From contig NZ_PGOI01000008.1 of assembly GCF_002794355.1 (NCBI RefSeq), positions 682,001 through 746,000 of the forward strand: DNA of 64,000 bases, read 5' to 3'. Positions 8,442-17,228 of the stretch are shown here, piece by piece. Position 1 is the first letter of the stretch. The number at the start of each line of letters is the position of its first letter. The translations under genes and the position numbers were made by a program. The notes under the pieces were generated by a model, which did not search any database, had not been told where the DNA came from, and saw nothing but the letters and a program-made list of their open reading frames with translations. This DNA is from Pseudorhodobacter sp. MZDSW-24AT (lineage in GTDB: Bacteria > Pseudomonadota > Alphaproteobacteria > Rhodobacterales > Rhodobacteraceae).

Positions 8442-9407
8442 TCATTTCAAGGTGATGCGGGGATCGATCAGCGTGTAGACCAGATCGACCAGAAAATTGA
8501 TGACGACGAAGATCAGCGCCACCAGCATCAGATAGACCACGATCACCGGGCGGTCGGCGCGATAGATCGAGTCGATCAGCAGCTTGCCCATCCCCGGCCA
8601 AGAAAAGATCGTCTCGGTGATGGTGGCAAAAGCGATCAGATCGCCCAATTGCAGACCAAAGATCGTCACCACCGGGATCAGCGCGTTCTTAAGGCCATGC
8701 TTATACAGCACATCCTGCCGGGTCGCGCCCTTAGCGCGCGCAAATTTCATGTAGTCCTGCCGCGCCACTTCCATCATCCCGGCGCGGGTCATGCGCAAGA
8801 GGATGGCCATTGTTGCCAAGGAGAGGGTGACCGCAGGCAGGATGATGTGGTGCCAGCCATTTGCGGTGACCAGACTGGTCCGCACGCCCAGCACCTCGCC
8901 GGTTTCCCCGCGCCCCGAAGACGGGAACCAGCCCAGGTAGACGGCAAAGAAATAGATCAGCACCATGCCAACCCAGAACCCCGGCAAGGACACCCCCATC
9001 AGCGATCCGGCCATGATGATGCGGCTGAGCCGCCCCTTGGGGTTTGCCCCGGCATAGACCCCCAGCGGAATGGCCACGACGACTGCAATCAGCATCGCGA
9101 CCAGCACCATTTCAACCGTCGCCGGCATCCGCTCGACAATCAGACTGAGCGCGGGTTGGCGGAACACATAGGATTGCCCGAAATCGCCCTGCAACAGGCT
9201 GGTGATGAAGATCCAGTATTGCACCGGCAAAGACTGATCGAGGCCGAGAATGCGCCGGGCCTGCGCGATCTGATCCTCGGTGGCATCGATCGGCACGATC
9301 ATGAACACCGGGTCCCCGGTAAAGCTCATCATCAAAAAGACGACCAAAGACACGACCCAGAGCACCAGAAGCATCTGGATCAGGCGTTTGATAAGGTATC
9401 CAAACAT
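8442..9407 (-). CDS. Oligopeptide-type ABC transporter permease (DppB-like)
   Basis: A 321-residue inner-membrane permease. It opens with MFGYLIKRLIQMLLVLWVV, the typical first helix of DppB, which fixes the start at 9407 rather than the open frame 19 codons upstream. It carries the FTGDPVFMI periplasmic region, six helices and the EAA-type docking loop (YMKFARAKGATRQDVLYKHGLKN). The gene is separated from the upstream SBP gene by a terminator-like stem-loop, so it is probably expressed less than the SBP. Confidence 0.93.
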   Translation of the reverse strand: MFGYLIKRLIQMLLVLWVVSLVVFLMMSFTGDPVFMIVPIDATEDQIAQARRILGLDQSLPVQYWIFITSLLQGDFGQSYVFRQPALSLIVERMPATVEMVLVAMLIAVVVAIPLGVYAGANPKGRLSRIIMAGSLMGVSLPGFWVGMVLIYFFAVYLGWFPSSGRGETGEVLGVRTSLVTANGWHHIILPAVTLSLATMAILLRMTRAGMMEVARQDYMKFARAKGATRQDVLYKHGLKNALIPVVTIFGLQLGDLIAFATITETIFSWPGMGKLLIDSIYRADRPVIVVYLMLVALIFVVINFLVDLVYTLIDPRITLK

Positions 9408-9442
9408 ATCAGATTGCTGACTTTTCTTGTGCTGAAGGTCAG

Positions 9443-9480
9443 AAAATGCCCCGGCTTCGCGCACGCACGCGGCCGGGGCA
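9443..9480 (-). terminator. Intercistronic stem-loop after the SBP gene
   Basis: TGCCCCGGC (9447-9455) pairs with GCCGGGGCA (9472-9480). On the minus strand the hairpin is followed by TTTT (9446-9443), so it resembles a leaky Rho-independent terminator between the SBP and permease genes. Confidence 0.65.
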
Positions 9481-9494
9481 ATGACGCGTCGGGG

Positions 9495-11054
9495 TTATTC
9501 GACGTCCATCTCGTAAGCCTGCAGGAACTTGTCGGCACGCGGGCTCAGGGTCACGCCGTCGCGCACGCCGTAAATGTCCTGCTCGTAATGCAGCGGGATC
9601 ATCGGGATCTCGGCCATCAGCAGCTTGGTCGCTTCTTGCAGGATCGCATCGCGCTCGGCCACATCCGCCGTTGCATCGGCGCGGTCCACCAGATCATCCA
9701 AGGCGGGGTTGGAATAGCCCCCCCGGTTGACCTGCCCATAACCCTCTTTCTTGTCGCGGCTGTAGAACAGGGCCTGATACATCGATCCGGCATCGCCCGA
9801 CGGGACGTCCCACCCGCTCATGATAAAGCTCGAGTTGTCGGACGGGACCCGGATATAGCCCCAGAAGTTCGACTTCGGCATGATGTTCAGGTTCAGCGTG
9901 ATGTTGACCTGTGCCAGCATCGACGCAAGCGCCTGCGCGATCTGCGCATCGTTCACGTAGCGGTTGTTGGTGGCATCCAGCGTCATCGTGAAGCCATCCG
10001 GGAACCCAGCCTCTGCCAGCAGCGCCTTGGATTTCTCGATGTCCAGCGGATACATCTGCCGGAAGTCCATGCCTTCGACAAAGCCCAGATGCGACTCGGG
10101 CACATATTGCGCGCTTGGCGTTGCCAGCCCGTTCATGACGATCTTGTTGAGGGCATCCACATCGATCGCCCGGATGATCGCTTCGCGCACCCGCTGATCG
10201 CGCATGGGGTTCGGGCCTTCGATGGTGGGCGAGGTTTCGCGCGCATCCATCCCCAGCACCACGTTCAAGAGGCTTGGGCGGGTCACCACTTCGAACCCGG
10301 CTTCGTTCTTCACCCGCTCCACATCGCGCACGGCCAGATCCTGCACCACATCCACCTCACCGGTCAGCAAGGCAGCGGTGCGGGTGGCAGGGTTGGTGAT
10401 CGGGCGGAAGGTCACGGTTTCGATCTTGGGCGCGCCGCCCCAGTAATCGGCATGGGCCGCCAGAACCAGACGCTCTTCCTTGATCCATTCCTGCAACTTG
10501 TATGGGCCAGTGCCCATCGGCTTCAGATCCATGTCCTGATCGCCGGTCGCGGTGGTGTATTCCTCATCCAGGATCAGGAGTTCGGCCAGATCGTTGGGCA
10601 GCACGGCATAGGGCTGCGGGGTCTTGATCTCGACCGTCAGATCATCAATCGCCGTAGCCGAAGCGATGCTGGCGACCAGATCCGGACGGATCGACGCCCG
10701 CGCCTTTTCCACCGTGAAGACCACATCCGCTGCGGTAAAAGCGTTGCCGTTGTGGAAGGTCACGCCTTCGCGCAGCTTGAAGCGCCACGTGGTATCATCC
10801 ACCTGTTCCCAGCTTTCGGCAAGGCCCGGCCCGAATTCCAGATCGGCGCTGCGCGACACCAGCGGATCATACAGATGATAATACATGATGTTTGACGACA
10901 GCTCCTCCCCCGCCAGCGGGTAAAGGTGGCTGGGATCTGCGGTCAGCCCGATGGTCAGGCTTTTCGTCTGTGCATAAGACGCACCCGCCGCCCCAACGAC
11001 AATCGCCGCCCCAAGCGTGCAGGTTCGCCAAGCTTTTTGTGACAGGATCTTCAT
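9495..11054 (-). CDS. Peptide-type ABC transporter substrate-binding protein (family 5)
   Basis: A 519-residue periplasmic binding protein of the DppA/OppA family. The start at 11054 gives a clear signal peptide (basic MKILSQKAWR, hydrophobic core, cleavage after ASYA-Q). Landmarks are HLYDPLV, the family signature around WRFKLREGVTFHNGN, and GTGPYKL. The frame is open for 48 codons further upstream, but those residues look non-coding and would bury the signal peptide. It leads the transporter genes of the hydantoin-linked cluster, so it probably binds a peptide-like, hydantoin or amino-acid derivative. The ligand is not readable from sequence. Confidence 0.93.
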   Translation of the reverse strand: MKILSQKAWRTCTLGAAIVVGAAGASYAQTKSLTIGLTADPSHLYPLAGEELSSNIMYYHLYDPLVSRSADLEFGPGLAESWEQVDDTTWRFKLREGVTFHNGNAFTAADVVFTVEKARASIRPDLVASIASATAIDDLTVEIKTPQPYAVLPNDLAELLILDEEYTTATGDQDMDLKPMGTGPYKLQEWIKEERLVLAAHADYWGGAPKIETVTFRPITNPATRTAALLTGEVDVVQDLAVRDVERVKNEAGFEVVTRPSLLNVVLGMDARETSPTIEGPNPMRDQRVREAIIRAIDVDALNKIVMNGLATPSAQYVPESHLGFVEGMDFRQMYPLDIEKSKALLAEAGFPDGFTMTLDATNNRYVNDAQIAQALASMLAQVNITLNLNIMPKSNFWGYIRVPSDNSSFIMSGWDVPSGDAGSMYQALFYSRDKKEGYGQVNRGGYSNPALDDLVDRADATADVAERDAILQEATKLLMAEIPMIPLHYEQDIYGVRDGVTLSPRADKFLQAYEMDVE

Positions 11055-11145
11055 AAACACTCCATTGTTGGTCTCGCGCCGCGAGAAGGGGATGGAGACG
11101 GTGTGCCGTCTCTCGTGCTTGTTTGTGATATGCGGAGGAGAGGCT

Positions 11146-11547
11146 TCAGTGGCCCGGCTTGGCCGTCTGCACTTCGATCTGATAGCCTTCTGGATCATTC
11201 ATCACGAAGGCGCGGATGCCCAATTCGGCGCTGTCGCGCGGGGCGGTCAGCCCCTCTACCCCGCAATGCGCCGCCCAAGCGTGCCAAGCATCCACGTCGG
11301 GCACCCGCAGGCAGATCTGGCAGGTCTTTGCCTCGGCCCAGTTCTGCATGCCACGGACCTCATCCACGAGGCCCAGATGCGCCTGCCCGTCGATGCGGTA
11401 AATCTTGGACCACCCCTGATCGATCGCGAGCGTCAGCCCCAGCACGTCCTCGTAGAAAGCCATCGCGGCCGGGAGGTTGCGGTAATACTGAAAGGTGATC
11501 GCAAGCACGATCCCATCAGAGGGGCGCTGCGGTGTTGGCGTCGTCAT
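11146..11547 (-). CDS. VOC (glyoxalase/bleomycin-resistance fold) family protein
   Basis: A 133-residue single VOC-fold protein. It has the two beta-alpha-beta-beta-beta halves: YYRNLPAAMAFYEDVLGLTL in the first and the family ending MNDPEGYQIEVQT in the second. The start at 11547 follows an AGGTGG ribosome-binding site. Members are small metal-dependent lyases, dioxygenases, epimerases or binding proteins, so the activity stays open. It sits between the GntR regulator and the SBP gene, with a probable GntR operator about 35 bases before its start, which makes it the first structural gene of the long catabolic unit. Confidence 0.82.
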   Translation of the reverse strand: MTTPTPQRPSDGIVLAITFQYYRNLPAAMAFYEDVLGLTLAIDQGWSKIYRIDGQAHLGLVDEVRGMQNWAEAKTCQICLRVPDVDAWHAWAAHCGVEGLTAPRDSAELGIRAFVMNDPEGYQIEVQTAKPGH

Positions 11548-11571
11548 TTGTCCACCTGGTGCTCGTGTAAC

Positions 11572-11590
11572 GTATCCCGACTGTATACAG
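11572..11590. promoter_or_regulatory. Probable GntR/FCD operator before the VOC gene
   Basis: GTATCCCGACTGTATACAG contains the perfect palindrome CTGTATACAG (11581-11590). The same GTATNCNNNCTGTATA pattern recurs at 12365-12381 beside the regulator gene, which suggests that one GntR protein controls both. Confidence 0.5.
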
Positions 11591-11647
11591 AGCGAACACT
11601 GAGTCAACAAACCTCTTCAGGGTTGGACGCGCCTGAGGCCATTTTTG

Positions 11648-12295
11648 TCAGAACGGATGATAAATGTGCGAGATGATCGATTCCCGCACTTTCTGTAAAT
11701 GGAACCGCATCGCCTCGGCTGCTTGGTCCGCGTCGCCAGCGACGATCGCGTCGATGATGGCGATGTGTTCATGGCATCCGGGCTCGAATCGCTCGGGGAT
11801 GAAGCCTTGGTCATACATGCGGGTCTTGATCTTCAGACCCTCGATCAATTCCCCCAACAGGCGCGAACCCGCCATTTCGGCGATGGTCAGATGCAGCCGC
11901 CGATCCAGCGCATAATGCTCAGCCGGGCCGGGGCGCGGACCCGCCAAAAAGCCCTGCACCTTGGCGCGCATCTCCATCAAGTCATTGTAATTCTTTCCAG
12001 AAGCAGCAGCTTTGCGGGCGGCTTCACATTCAAGCAGGCTGCGCACATGCAGGATTTCCATGATGTCTTGCAGCGACACGCGATTCACCGCAGGGGCGCC
12101 GCCCGGGGTGCGCGTCGCCAGTCCTTCGCTGATCAACTGGCTGATCGCCTCACGCACCGGCGTGCGCGAGACGCCCAGTTGATCGGCAAAGTGGTTCTCG
12201 CGCAGCGCAGCCCCCGGAGCCAGGGTGCCATCGAGGATCATCGCCTTGATGCGTTCATAGGCTGAACTGCCCAAAGTTTTCGCCGTCTCGGCCAT
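11648..12295 (-). CDS. GntR family transcriptional regulator, FCD type
   Basis: A 215-residue regulator. The N-terminal winged helix-turn-helix runs over about residues 8-70 (LRENHFADQLGVSRTPVREAI is the recognition region). It is followed by an all-helical FCD ligand-binding domain with the usual metal-site pattern of an Asp/Arg pair early and His residues later (DRRLHLTIAEMAG, CHEHIAIIDAI). The start at 12295 follows AGGGGA, and the longer open frame upstream lacks a better site. It is divergent from the hydantoinase gene and heads the minus-strand catabolic unit, so it is the likely local controller. FCD regulators usually sense small carboxylic acids. Confidence 0.9.
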   Translation of the reverse strand: MAETAKTLGSSAYERIKAMILDGTLAPGAALRENHFADQLGVSRTPVREAISQLISEGLATRTPGGAPAVNRVSLQDIMEILHVRSLLECEAARKAAASGKNYNDLMEMRAKVQGFLAGPRPGPAEHYALDRRLHLTIAEMAGSRLLGELIEGLKIKTRMYDQGFIPERFEPGCHEHIAIIDAIVAGDADQAAEAMRFHLQKVRESIISHIYHPF

Positions 12296-12364
12296 CGAAT
12301 CCCCTCTTGTCATCCTGACACACCCGTTACACTTGCACCTAACATACAAATGCGACACAAATCA

Positions 12365-12381
12365 GTATACACACTGTATAT
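12365..12381. promoter_or_regulatory. Probable GntR/FCD operator before the hydantoinase gene
   Basis: GTATACACACTGTATAT lies between the divergent GntR and hydantoinase genes, 29 bases before the hydantoinase ATG. It matches the spacing of the copy at 11572. Its position would allow repression of the hydantoinase gene and autoregulation. Confidence 0.5.
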
Positions 12382-12409
12382 CAAAATAGAAAAGCAGCGA
12401 CGGTCAGCG

Positions 12410-13837
12410 ATGGAAAATCAGCCTTACGACACGATCCTCCGTGGCGGCACCGTGGTGCGCGAGGGCGCCACCGGGATCGGCGATATCGGCATTCGGAACG
12501 GCAGAATCGTGACCATCGCCCCCCAGATCGCGGGCGGCGCCGACGAAGAGATCGACGCCAGCGGACATCTGGTGCTGCCCGGCGGTGTCGATACGCATTG
12601 CCATATTGAACAGGTGTCCGGCGCCGGGCTGTTGAACGCAGACACGTTTGAAACCGCCACCCGCTCTGCCGCAATGGGAGGCACCACCACCGTGGTCTCC
12701 TTTGCCGCCCAGCACCCCGGCCATAAGATGGCACAGGTCGTCTCTGATTACGCCGCCCTTGCCCGCAAAGGGGCGATGATCGACCACGCGTTCCACATGA
12801 TCGTGTCCGACACCTCGAACGGCAACCTTGCGCAAGACATTCCCGCGCTGATCGCCCAAGGGCACCGGTCCATCAAGATTTTCACCACCTATGACAAGGT
12901 GCGGCAGGACGACAAATCGATCCTTGATATCCTGAGCGTGGCCAAGACCCATGGCGCGCTGGTGTGCTTTCACGCCGAAAATGATGGCCTGATCCGCCAC
13001 ATGACGGAGAAGCTGATCGCCGAGGGCAAGACGGCCGCGAAATACCATGCCGACTCGCATCCGCGCGAAGCCGAGATCGAGGCGATTGAGCGGATGTGCC
13101 GCTTTGCCGAATTCACTGGCGCACGGATCATGATCTTTCACGTCTCGACCCGCGAGGGGGTTGAAATCGTGCGCGCGGCCCAAGCGCGCGGCGCGCCGGT
13201 GCAGGCCGAAACCTGTCCGCATTACCTGTTGATGACCCGCGATATTCTGGAACAGCCCCGGGCCGAGCGTTTCCTGTGTTCGCCGCCCCAGCGCACGGGT
13301 GACGATCAGAACGCCCTGTGGGAGGGGTTGCAGGACGGGACCCTCACCTTGCTCACTTCGGACCACGCGCCGTATCGGATGGATGAAACAGGCAAATTCG
13401 CAAATGGCCGCGACGCGCCGTTCAACAAGATCGCCAATGGCATGCCGGGTCTGGAAACCCGCCTGCCGCTGATGTTCGATGCGATCATCTCGAAGGGGCG
13501 GATGTCGGCAGAGCGCTTTGCGTATCTGACGGCCACGGCCCCGGCCCGTGCCTTTGGTCTGCCAAACAAAGGGGAGATCGCAGAAGGCTTTGATGCCGAT
13601 ATCGTCCTGTGGAACAAGGACATGCCACACACCTATGGCAGCGATGATCTGTGCGACAACGTAGGCTACAACCCGTTTGAAGGCACCCGTGTGATCGGGA
13701 TGCCTGTCACGGTTTTGCTGCGGGGAAAGGTTGTGGTGCGCAATCGCAAACTGGAAGCGGTGGCAGGCGGTGGCCAATGGCTGGCCATGCAGCCGCCGCC
13801 CTCGCAACTGGGAACGGGCAAGACCCCAGCCGCCTGA
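12410..13837 (+). CDS. Hydantoinase/dihydropyrimidinase
   Basis: A 475-residue cyclic amidohydrolase that opens the ring of hydantoins or 5,6-dihydropyrimidines to N-carbamoyl amino acids. Metal-site residues are visible in order: H63 and H65 (DTHCHIE), the carboxylated lysine K156 (SIKIFTTYDK), the histidines of CFHAEN and IFHVST, and the aspartate of TSDHAPY. Length and order match D-hydantoinases. The start at 12410 gives the family N-terminus. A longer frame upstream would run through the operator. It diverges from the GntR gene. The racemase-like gene at 2002-2673 could supply the preferred hydantoin enantiomer. No N-carbamoylase gene is seen in the window. Confidence 0.9.
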   Translation: MENQPYDTILRGGTVVREGATGIGDIGIRNGRIVTIAPQIAGGADEEIDASGHLVLPGGVDTHCHIEQVSGAGLLNADTFETATRSAAMGGTTTVVSFAAQHPGHKMAQVVSDYAALARKGAMIDHAFHMIVSDTSNGNLAQDIPALIAQGHRSIKIFTTYDKVRQDDKSILDILSVAKTHGALVCFHAENDGLIRHMTEKLIAEGKTAAKYHADSHPREAEIEAIERMCRFAEFTGARIMIFHVSTREGVEIVRAAQARGAPVQAETCPHYLLMTRDILEQPRAERFLCSPPQRTGDDQNALWEGLQDGTLTLLTSDHAPYRMDETGKFANGRDAPFNKIANGMPGLETRLPLMFDAIISKGRMSAERFAYLTATAPARAFGLPNKGEIAEGFDADIVLWNKDMPHTYGSDDLCDNVGYNPFEGTRVIGMPVTVLLRGKVVVRNRKLEAVAGGGQWLAMQPPPSQLGTGKTPAA

Positions 13838-14153
13838 CCCCGCACCTTTGCACCCAGCAAGGGCCCCCGAGGCTTGCAGGTCACGCAACTGTCAACACAT
13901 CCTGCTCCCCTGCCCCTTTGGCATGGGACGAAAAGCAGCCGATGACAGCGTTTTGCACAAGTGGATCAATGCATTACCTTGGCATGGGTTTTTCGTCCTC
14001 ACGCGACGCCTGCCCCTTGCATCGCGCGCCGAAATCCGCCGGACCCTTTGCGTTTGGCAGCGGAAAGGCGCAACCCAAAGAAGAAAGAAGGTTTACATTG
14101 CCGCCCCAAAAGTGCGTTGTCTTCCTTTACCACATCTACACCCGGAGCCGCGC
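13838..14153. other. Intergenic stretch before the diguanylate cyclase gene
   Basis: These 316 bases between the hydantoinase stop and the diguanylate cyclase start have no convincing gene, hairpin with T-run or palindrome. They presumably hold the promoter of the cyclase gene. Short overlapping reading frames here have no family-like sequence. Confidence 0.5.
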
Positions 14154-15269
14154 ATGTTGGATTTGATCCTGACGTCTTCCAACACGATCGGGCTCATGGC
14201 GATCTGCTGCATGGTCTTTGGTGCGTTGCAAAGATCCGTTCGGCAGACGGCATTGCGCCGGGCCGGTGTCGGCCTTGCCTTGGGACTGGGCACGGTCCTT
14301 GCGATGTTAGAGCCGCTTCAGTTCGCGCCGGGGTATCAGGCAGATGCCCGTGGCGCTTTCGTGGGGGTCGCCGCTCTTTTCGGCGGGCCGATCGCCGCAT
14401 GGGTCACGATCACAATCGCGGGGCTAGGGCGCTGGCTGATCGGCGGTGCAGGCGCACCGCTTGGCATGGCGGTGATCGCGGCAACCGGTCTTGCCGTCTG
14501 GATGTGGACAAAGCTGGAACGCCCGACCGTGGCACGCAATTGGCAGGCTTGGCTGGCGCTCTCGCTCATGTGCGCGCTGCCCACCACGCTCGCGTTCTTC
14601 CTCACCCCGGCGCCAACGCTGCGGCTGATTTTCTTCATCGCGGCGCTGAATGTTTCATCTGTGCTGATCTTCGGACATATGATGGAGCGTGAACAACGGC
14701 TGCGGCGGAGAGAGCGGCTGCTGAGCCTTGCTGCGGCCACGGATGAGCTGACCGGCCTGCCCAATCGCCGCGCCTTTGTGGAATATTGCGATGCGCTTGA
14801 AAAAGACCGCCCCAAGACGCTGGCCCTGCTGATGATGGACATTGATCATTTCAAGTCGGTCAATGATCGCTATGGCCATGCCGCGGGCGATCACGCCCTG
14901 CGCTCGGTGGGGGCGGCAATCTCGCAAACGCTCGGCGCCGAAGATTTCGCCGCGCGCCTTGGAGGCGAGGAGTTCGGGATCGTCCTGCGCGTCGACAGCA
15001 CAAACGCGGGCTTCAAGGCAGCTGAACGCCTCAGGGAAGCGTGCCGGGTCAGCTATGGCCCGCCCGAGTTGAAGTTGCGCACCAGTGTCAGCATCGGCGG
15101 CTTCTTCTTCGAGGCCGGAGCGTTCAACAGGACCGAAGGTCAGAAGTTCGCAGACCGCGCGCTTTATCAGGCCAAAGCCAGCGGCCGCGACCAGACCGTC
15201 ATGCTGGAACCCTCCAAACCGGCGGCGGGCTCGATGTCGGCACGCTATGCAGACAGCTTCGGACGGTAA
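14154..15269 (+). CDS. Membrane-anchored diguanylate cyclase (GGDEF)
   Basis: A 371-residue protein. About the first 175 residues form five or six membrane helices with the RxDARGAFVGVAALFGGP region typical of the 5TMR-LYT sensory module. After a short basic linker (EREQRLRRRERLL) comes a GGDEF domain starting near residue 195 with DELTGLPNRRAF. The active-site motif is GGEEF (270-274), and DIDHFKSVND supplies the metal-binding aspartate, so it should make cyclic di-GMP from GTP. The product-inhibition RxxD site is not preserved: the aligned residues read GAED. It stands alone between two transport clusters. The start at the ATG at 14154 begins the first helix, and the frame is open much further upstream. 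Confidence 0.9.
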   Translation: MLDLILTSSNTIGLMAICCMVFGALQRSVRQTALRRAGVGLALGLGTVLAMLEPLQFAPGYQADARGAFVGVAALFGGPIAAWVTITIAGLGRWLIGGAGAPLGMAVIAATGLAVWMWTKLERPTVARNWQAWLALSLMCALPTTLAFFLTPAPTLRLIFFIAALNVSSVLIFGHMMEREQRLRRRERLLSLAAATDELTGLPNRRAFVEYCDALEKDRPKTLALLMMDIDHFKSVNDRYGHAAGDHALRSVGAAISQTLGAEDFAARLGGEEFGIVLRVDSTNAGFKAAERLREACRVSYGPPELKLRTSVSIGGFFFEAGAFNRTEGQKFADRALYQAKASGRDQTVMLEPSKPAAGSMSARYADSFGR

Positions 15270-15365
15270 GACGGGCGGCCAGTCGGCTGCACGTCCGCCC
15301 TTCCCGTCTGTCAGCATAGCAGACGCGGTGTGCGCGCCGTCGCCAGCGGAACACCCCTCTTTGCC

Positions 15366-16448
15366 TCAGGCGCCCCAGACCCGCTGAAGCAAGGCAAGCC
15401 AGTTGCGATGTGCGATCTTTTCCACAAGCTCGGCCCCGAAACCATGATCGAGCATCGCCTGCAGAAGCGCCGGCAGCCCGCTCACATCCCCGATGCCAGC
15501 GGGAATGGTTGCTCCGTCGAAGTCAGAGCCAAGGGCGACTCCCTCTTCCCCCAGATGGGTGAGCAGATGGTCCAAGTGCCGCAACACGGCCTCCCATCCC
15601 ATATCGGGGGATTGCCGCCCGTCTGGACGCAGAAAACAGGTGGCGTAGTTCAGCCCGACAAGCCCACCACTTTCCGCGATCATCGCCAACTGGCGGTCGG
15701 TCAGGTTGCGTGTGGATGCGGTTACGGCATGCGCATTGGAATGCGTGGCAACCAAGGGCATGCCCGAAATCCGCGCCACGTCATCAAAGCCGGCCGCGTT
15801 GAGATGGGACAGATCCAGCATGATCCGCATCTTCTCACAGGCACGGACCAGATCCTTGCCTGCGGCGGTCAATCCCGGCCCGGTGTCTGGGTCGCCCGGA
15901 AAGCGGAACGGCACACCATGACCAAACACCGTCGGACGCGACCAGACCGGGCCCAGCGACCGCAGCCCCATCGCGTGCCACAGCTGCAACTCATCCAAAC
16001 TTGCGCTGATCGCCTCGGCGCCTTCCATATGCATCACGCCCGCAATGCGCCCCGCAGCCATCGTCTCGCGGATCTGGGCAGCGGTGGTGCAGAGCGTGAA
16101 ATCATCGGGCGCAACCCGTGCCATCCAGTGCAGATGCCCCGCCATGGCCAAGGCCACCGGCTGCGCGCCTTTGGCGTCGATCAAATCGGGCAGCGGCACG
16201 TCATAGGGCGGCGCATCCATCAGCGCCTGATAGTCCGGGCTGTCATGTGCCACCGGGGATGGCACATAGATCGCAAAGAACCCGCCCGCAAAGCCGCCTT
16301 GTCGCATCCGGGGCAGGTCCAGATGGCCAACAGGCTTGCCTGCCGCATCCACCTCGCCCTTCAGCCACAGGTCTTCACGCCGGTCAGGCGCGTTGTAGAG
16401 CCGCAAGAGAAAATCATTGTGGCCGTCGAAAACCGGGAAATTCATCAT
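15366..16448 (-). CDS. Membrane-dipeptidase family (peptidase M19) hydrolase
   Basis: A 360-residue zinc dipeptidase of the renal-dipeptidase family. Metal ligands are visible: His and Asp in FDGHNDFLL near the N-terminus, Glu in HMEGAEAI, and the histidines of ATHSNAH. The GSDFDG motif near the C-terminus is also typical. No signal peptide is present, so it should act in the cytoplasm on imported dipeptides. I start it at the ATG at 16448. The ATG at 16445 is equally good (GAGG lies just upstream), and a TTG at 16469 would overlap the ATPase stop. It is the last gene of the second Dpp-like operon. Confidence 0.9.
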   Translation of the reverse strand: MMNFPVFDGHNDFLLRLYNAPDRREDLWLKGEVDAAGKPVGHLDLPRMRQGGFAGGFFAIYVPSPVAHDSPDYQALMDAPPYDVPLPDLIDAKGAQPVALAMAGHLHWMARVAPDDFTLCTTAAQIRETMAAGRIAGVMHMEGAEAISASLDELQLWHAMGLRSLGPVWSRPTVFGHGVPFRFPGDPDTGPGLTAAGKDLVRACEKMRIMLDLSHLNAAGFDDVARISGMPLVATHSNAHAVTASTRNLTDRQLAMIAESGGLVGLNYATCFLRPDGRQSPDMGWEAVLRHLDHLLTHLGEEGVALGSDFDGATIPAGIGDVSGLPALLQAMLDHGFGAELVEKIAHRNWLALLQRVWGA

Positions 16449-16465
16449 ATCCTCTTCGTGGCTGT

Positions 16466-17224
16466 TCAAGCGCCCAGCATCCGGTCCGCGCTCGCCTCAA
16501 AAAGCGTGCGGGCGTAATCCGTGGTCATCGTGGCGCTGGCCAGCTGATCGCGGGTCAGTTCTTCCACCGCGCGGCCATGCTGCATCACCAGAACGCGGTC
16601 ACACATATGGTCGATCACGGCAAGGTCATGACTGACCATAAGGAAGGTTAGGCCACGCTCGCTGCGCAGTCGGTTCAAGAGGTTCAGCGTTTCCGCCTGA
16701 ACCGAGGCATCCAGCGCCGAAGTGGGTTCGTCCAGAAGCAGGATTTCGGGCTCCAGCATCAGCGCCCGCGCGATGGCCACGCGCTGCCGCTGGCCGCCCG
16801 AAAGCTGATGCGGATAGCGGAAGCGGAAGTTGGCGGGCAGGCCCACGTCCTGCAACGCCTTGACGACACGGGCGTCGGTATCGCCGATGCCATGGATCGC
16901 CAAAGGCTCGGACAGGGTGCGGTCCAGCGTGTGGCGCGGGTGCAGGCTGGCATAAGGGTCTTGAAACACCATCTGCACCCGGCGGCTGAAGGCGCGCCCG
17001 CGCGGGGTGGGCACGGGCTGGCCGTCAATGCGGATCTGGCCTGCCGTGATGGGCGCCAGCCCGCAGATGGCCCGCAGAATGGTGGATTTGCCTGATCCAC
17101 TCTCCCCCACCAGCCCATAACTTTCGCGGGCGTCCAAGCTTAGACTGACACCCTCCACCGCGCGCACGAGCTTTTCCTTGGTCCCATAATGGACCGACAG
17201 ATTTTCAACCTCGATCAGTGCCAT
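16466..17224 (-). CDS. Oligopeptide-type ABC transporter ATP-binding protein (DppF-like), second system
   Basis: A 252-residue ATPase, shorter than the DppF of the first system because it has little C-terminal extension. Walker A is GESGSGKS (40-47), the signature is LSGGQRQR and Walker B is ILLLDEP. The start at 17224 lies four bases after the stop of the DppD-like gene and follows GGAGTAAGG. The longer open frame upstream would overlap that gene. It is the second ATPase of the SBP-B-C-D-F operon read from 21690 to 16466. Confidence 0.92.
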   Translation of the reverse strand: MALIEVENLSVHYGTKEKLVRAVEGVSLSLDARESYGLVGESGSGKSTILRAICGLAPITAGQIRIDGQPVPTPRGRAFSRRVQMVFQDPYASLHPRHTLDRTLSEPLAIHGIGDTDARVVKALQDVGLPANFRFRYPHQLSGGQRQRVAIARALMLEPEILLLDEPTSALDASVQAETLNLLNRLRSERGLTFLMVSHDLAVIDHMCDRVLVMQHGRAVEELTRDQLASATMTTDYARTLFEASADRMLGA

Positions 17225-17228
17225 CGCC

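Noticed and set aside
8649-10895. A 748-codon plus-strand open frame over the first Dpp-type permease and SBP genes
   Set aside because: Antisense shadow of two well-supported genes, without a ribosome-binding site or family pattern.
15273-15300. GGGCGG/CCGCCC arms between the diguanylate cyclase and dipeptidase genes as a terminator
   Set aside because: The stem is only six pairs with a long loop and no T-run, too weak to call.
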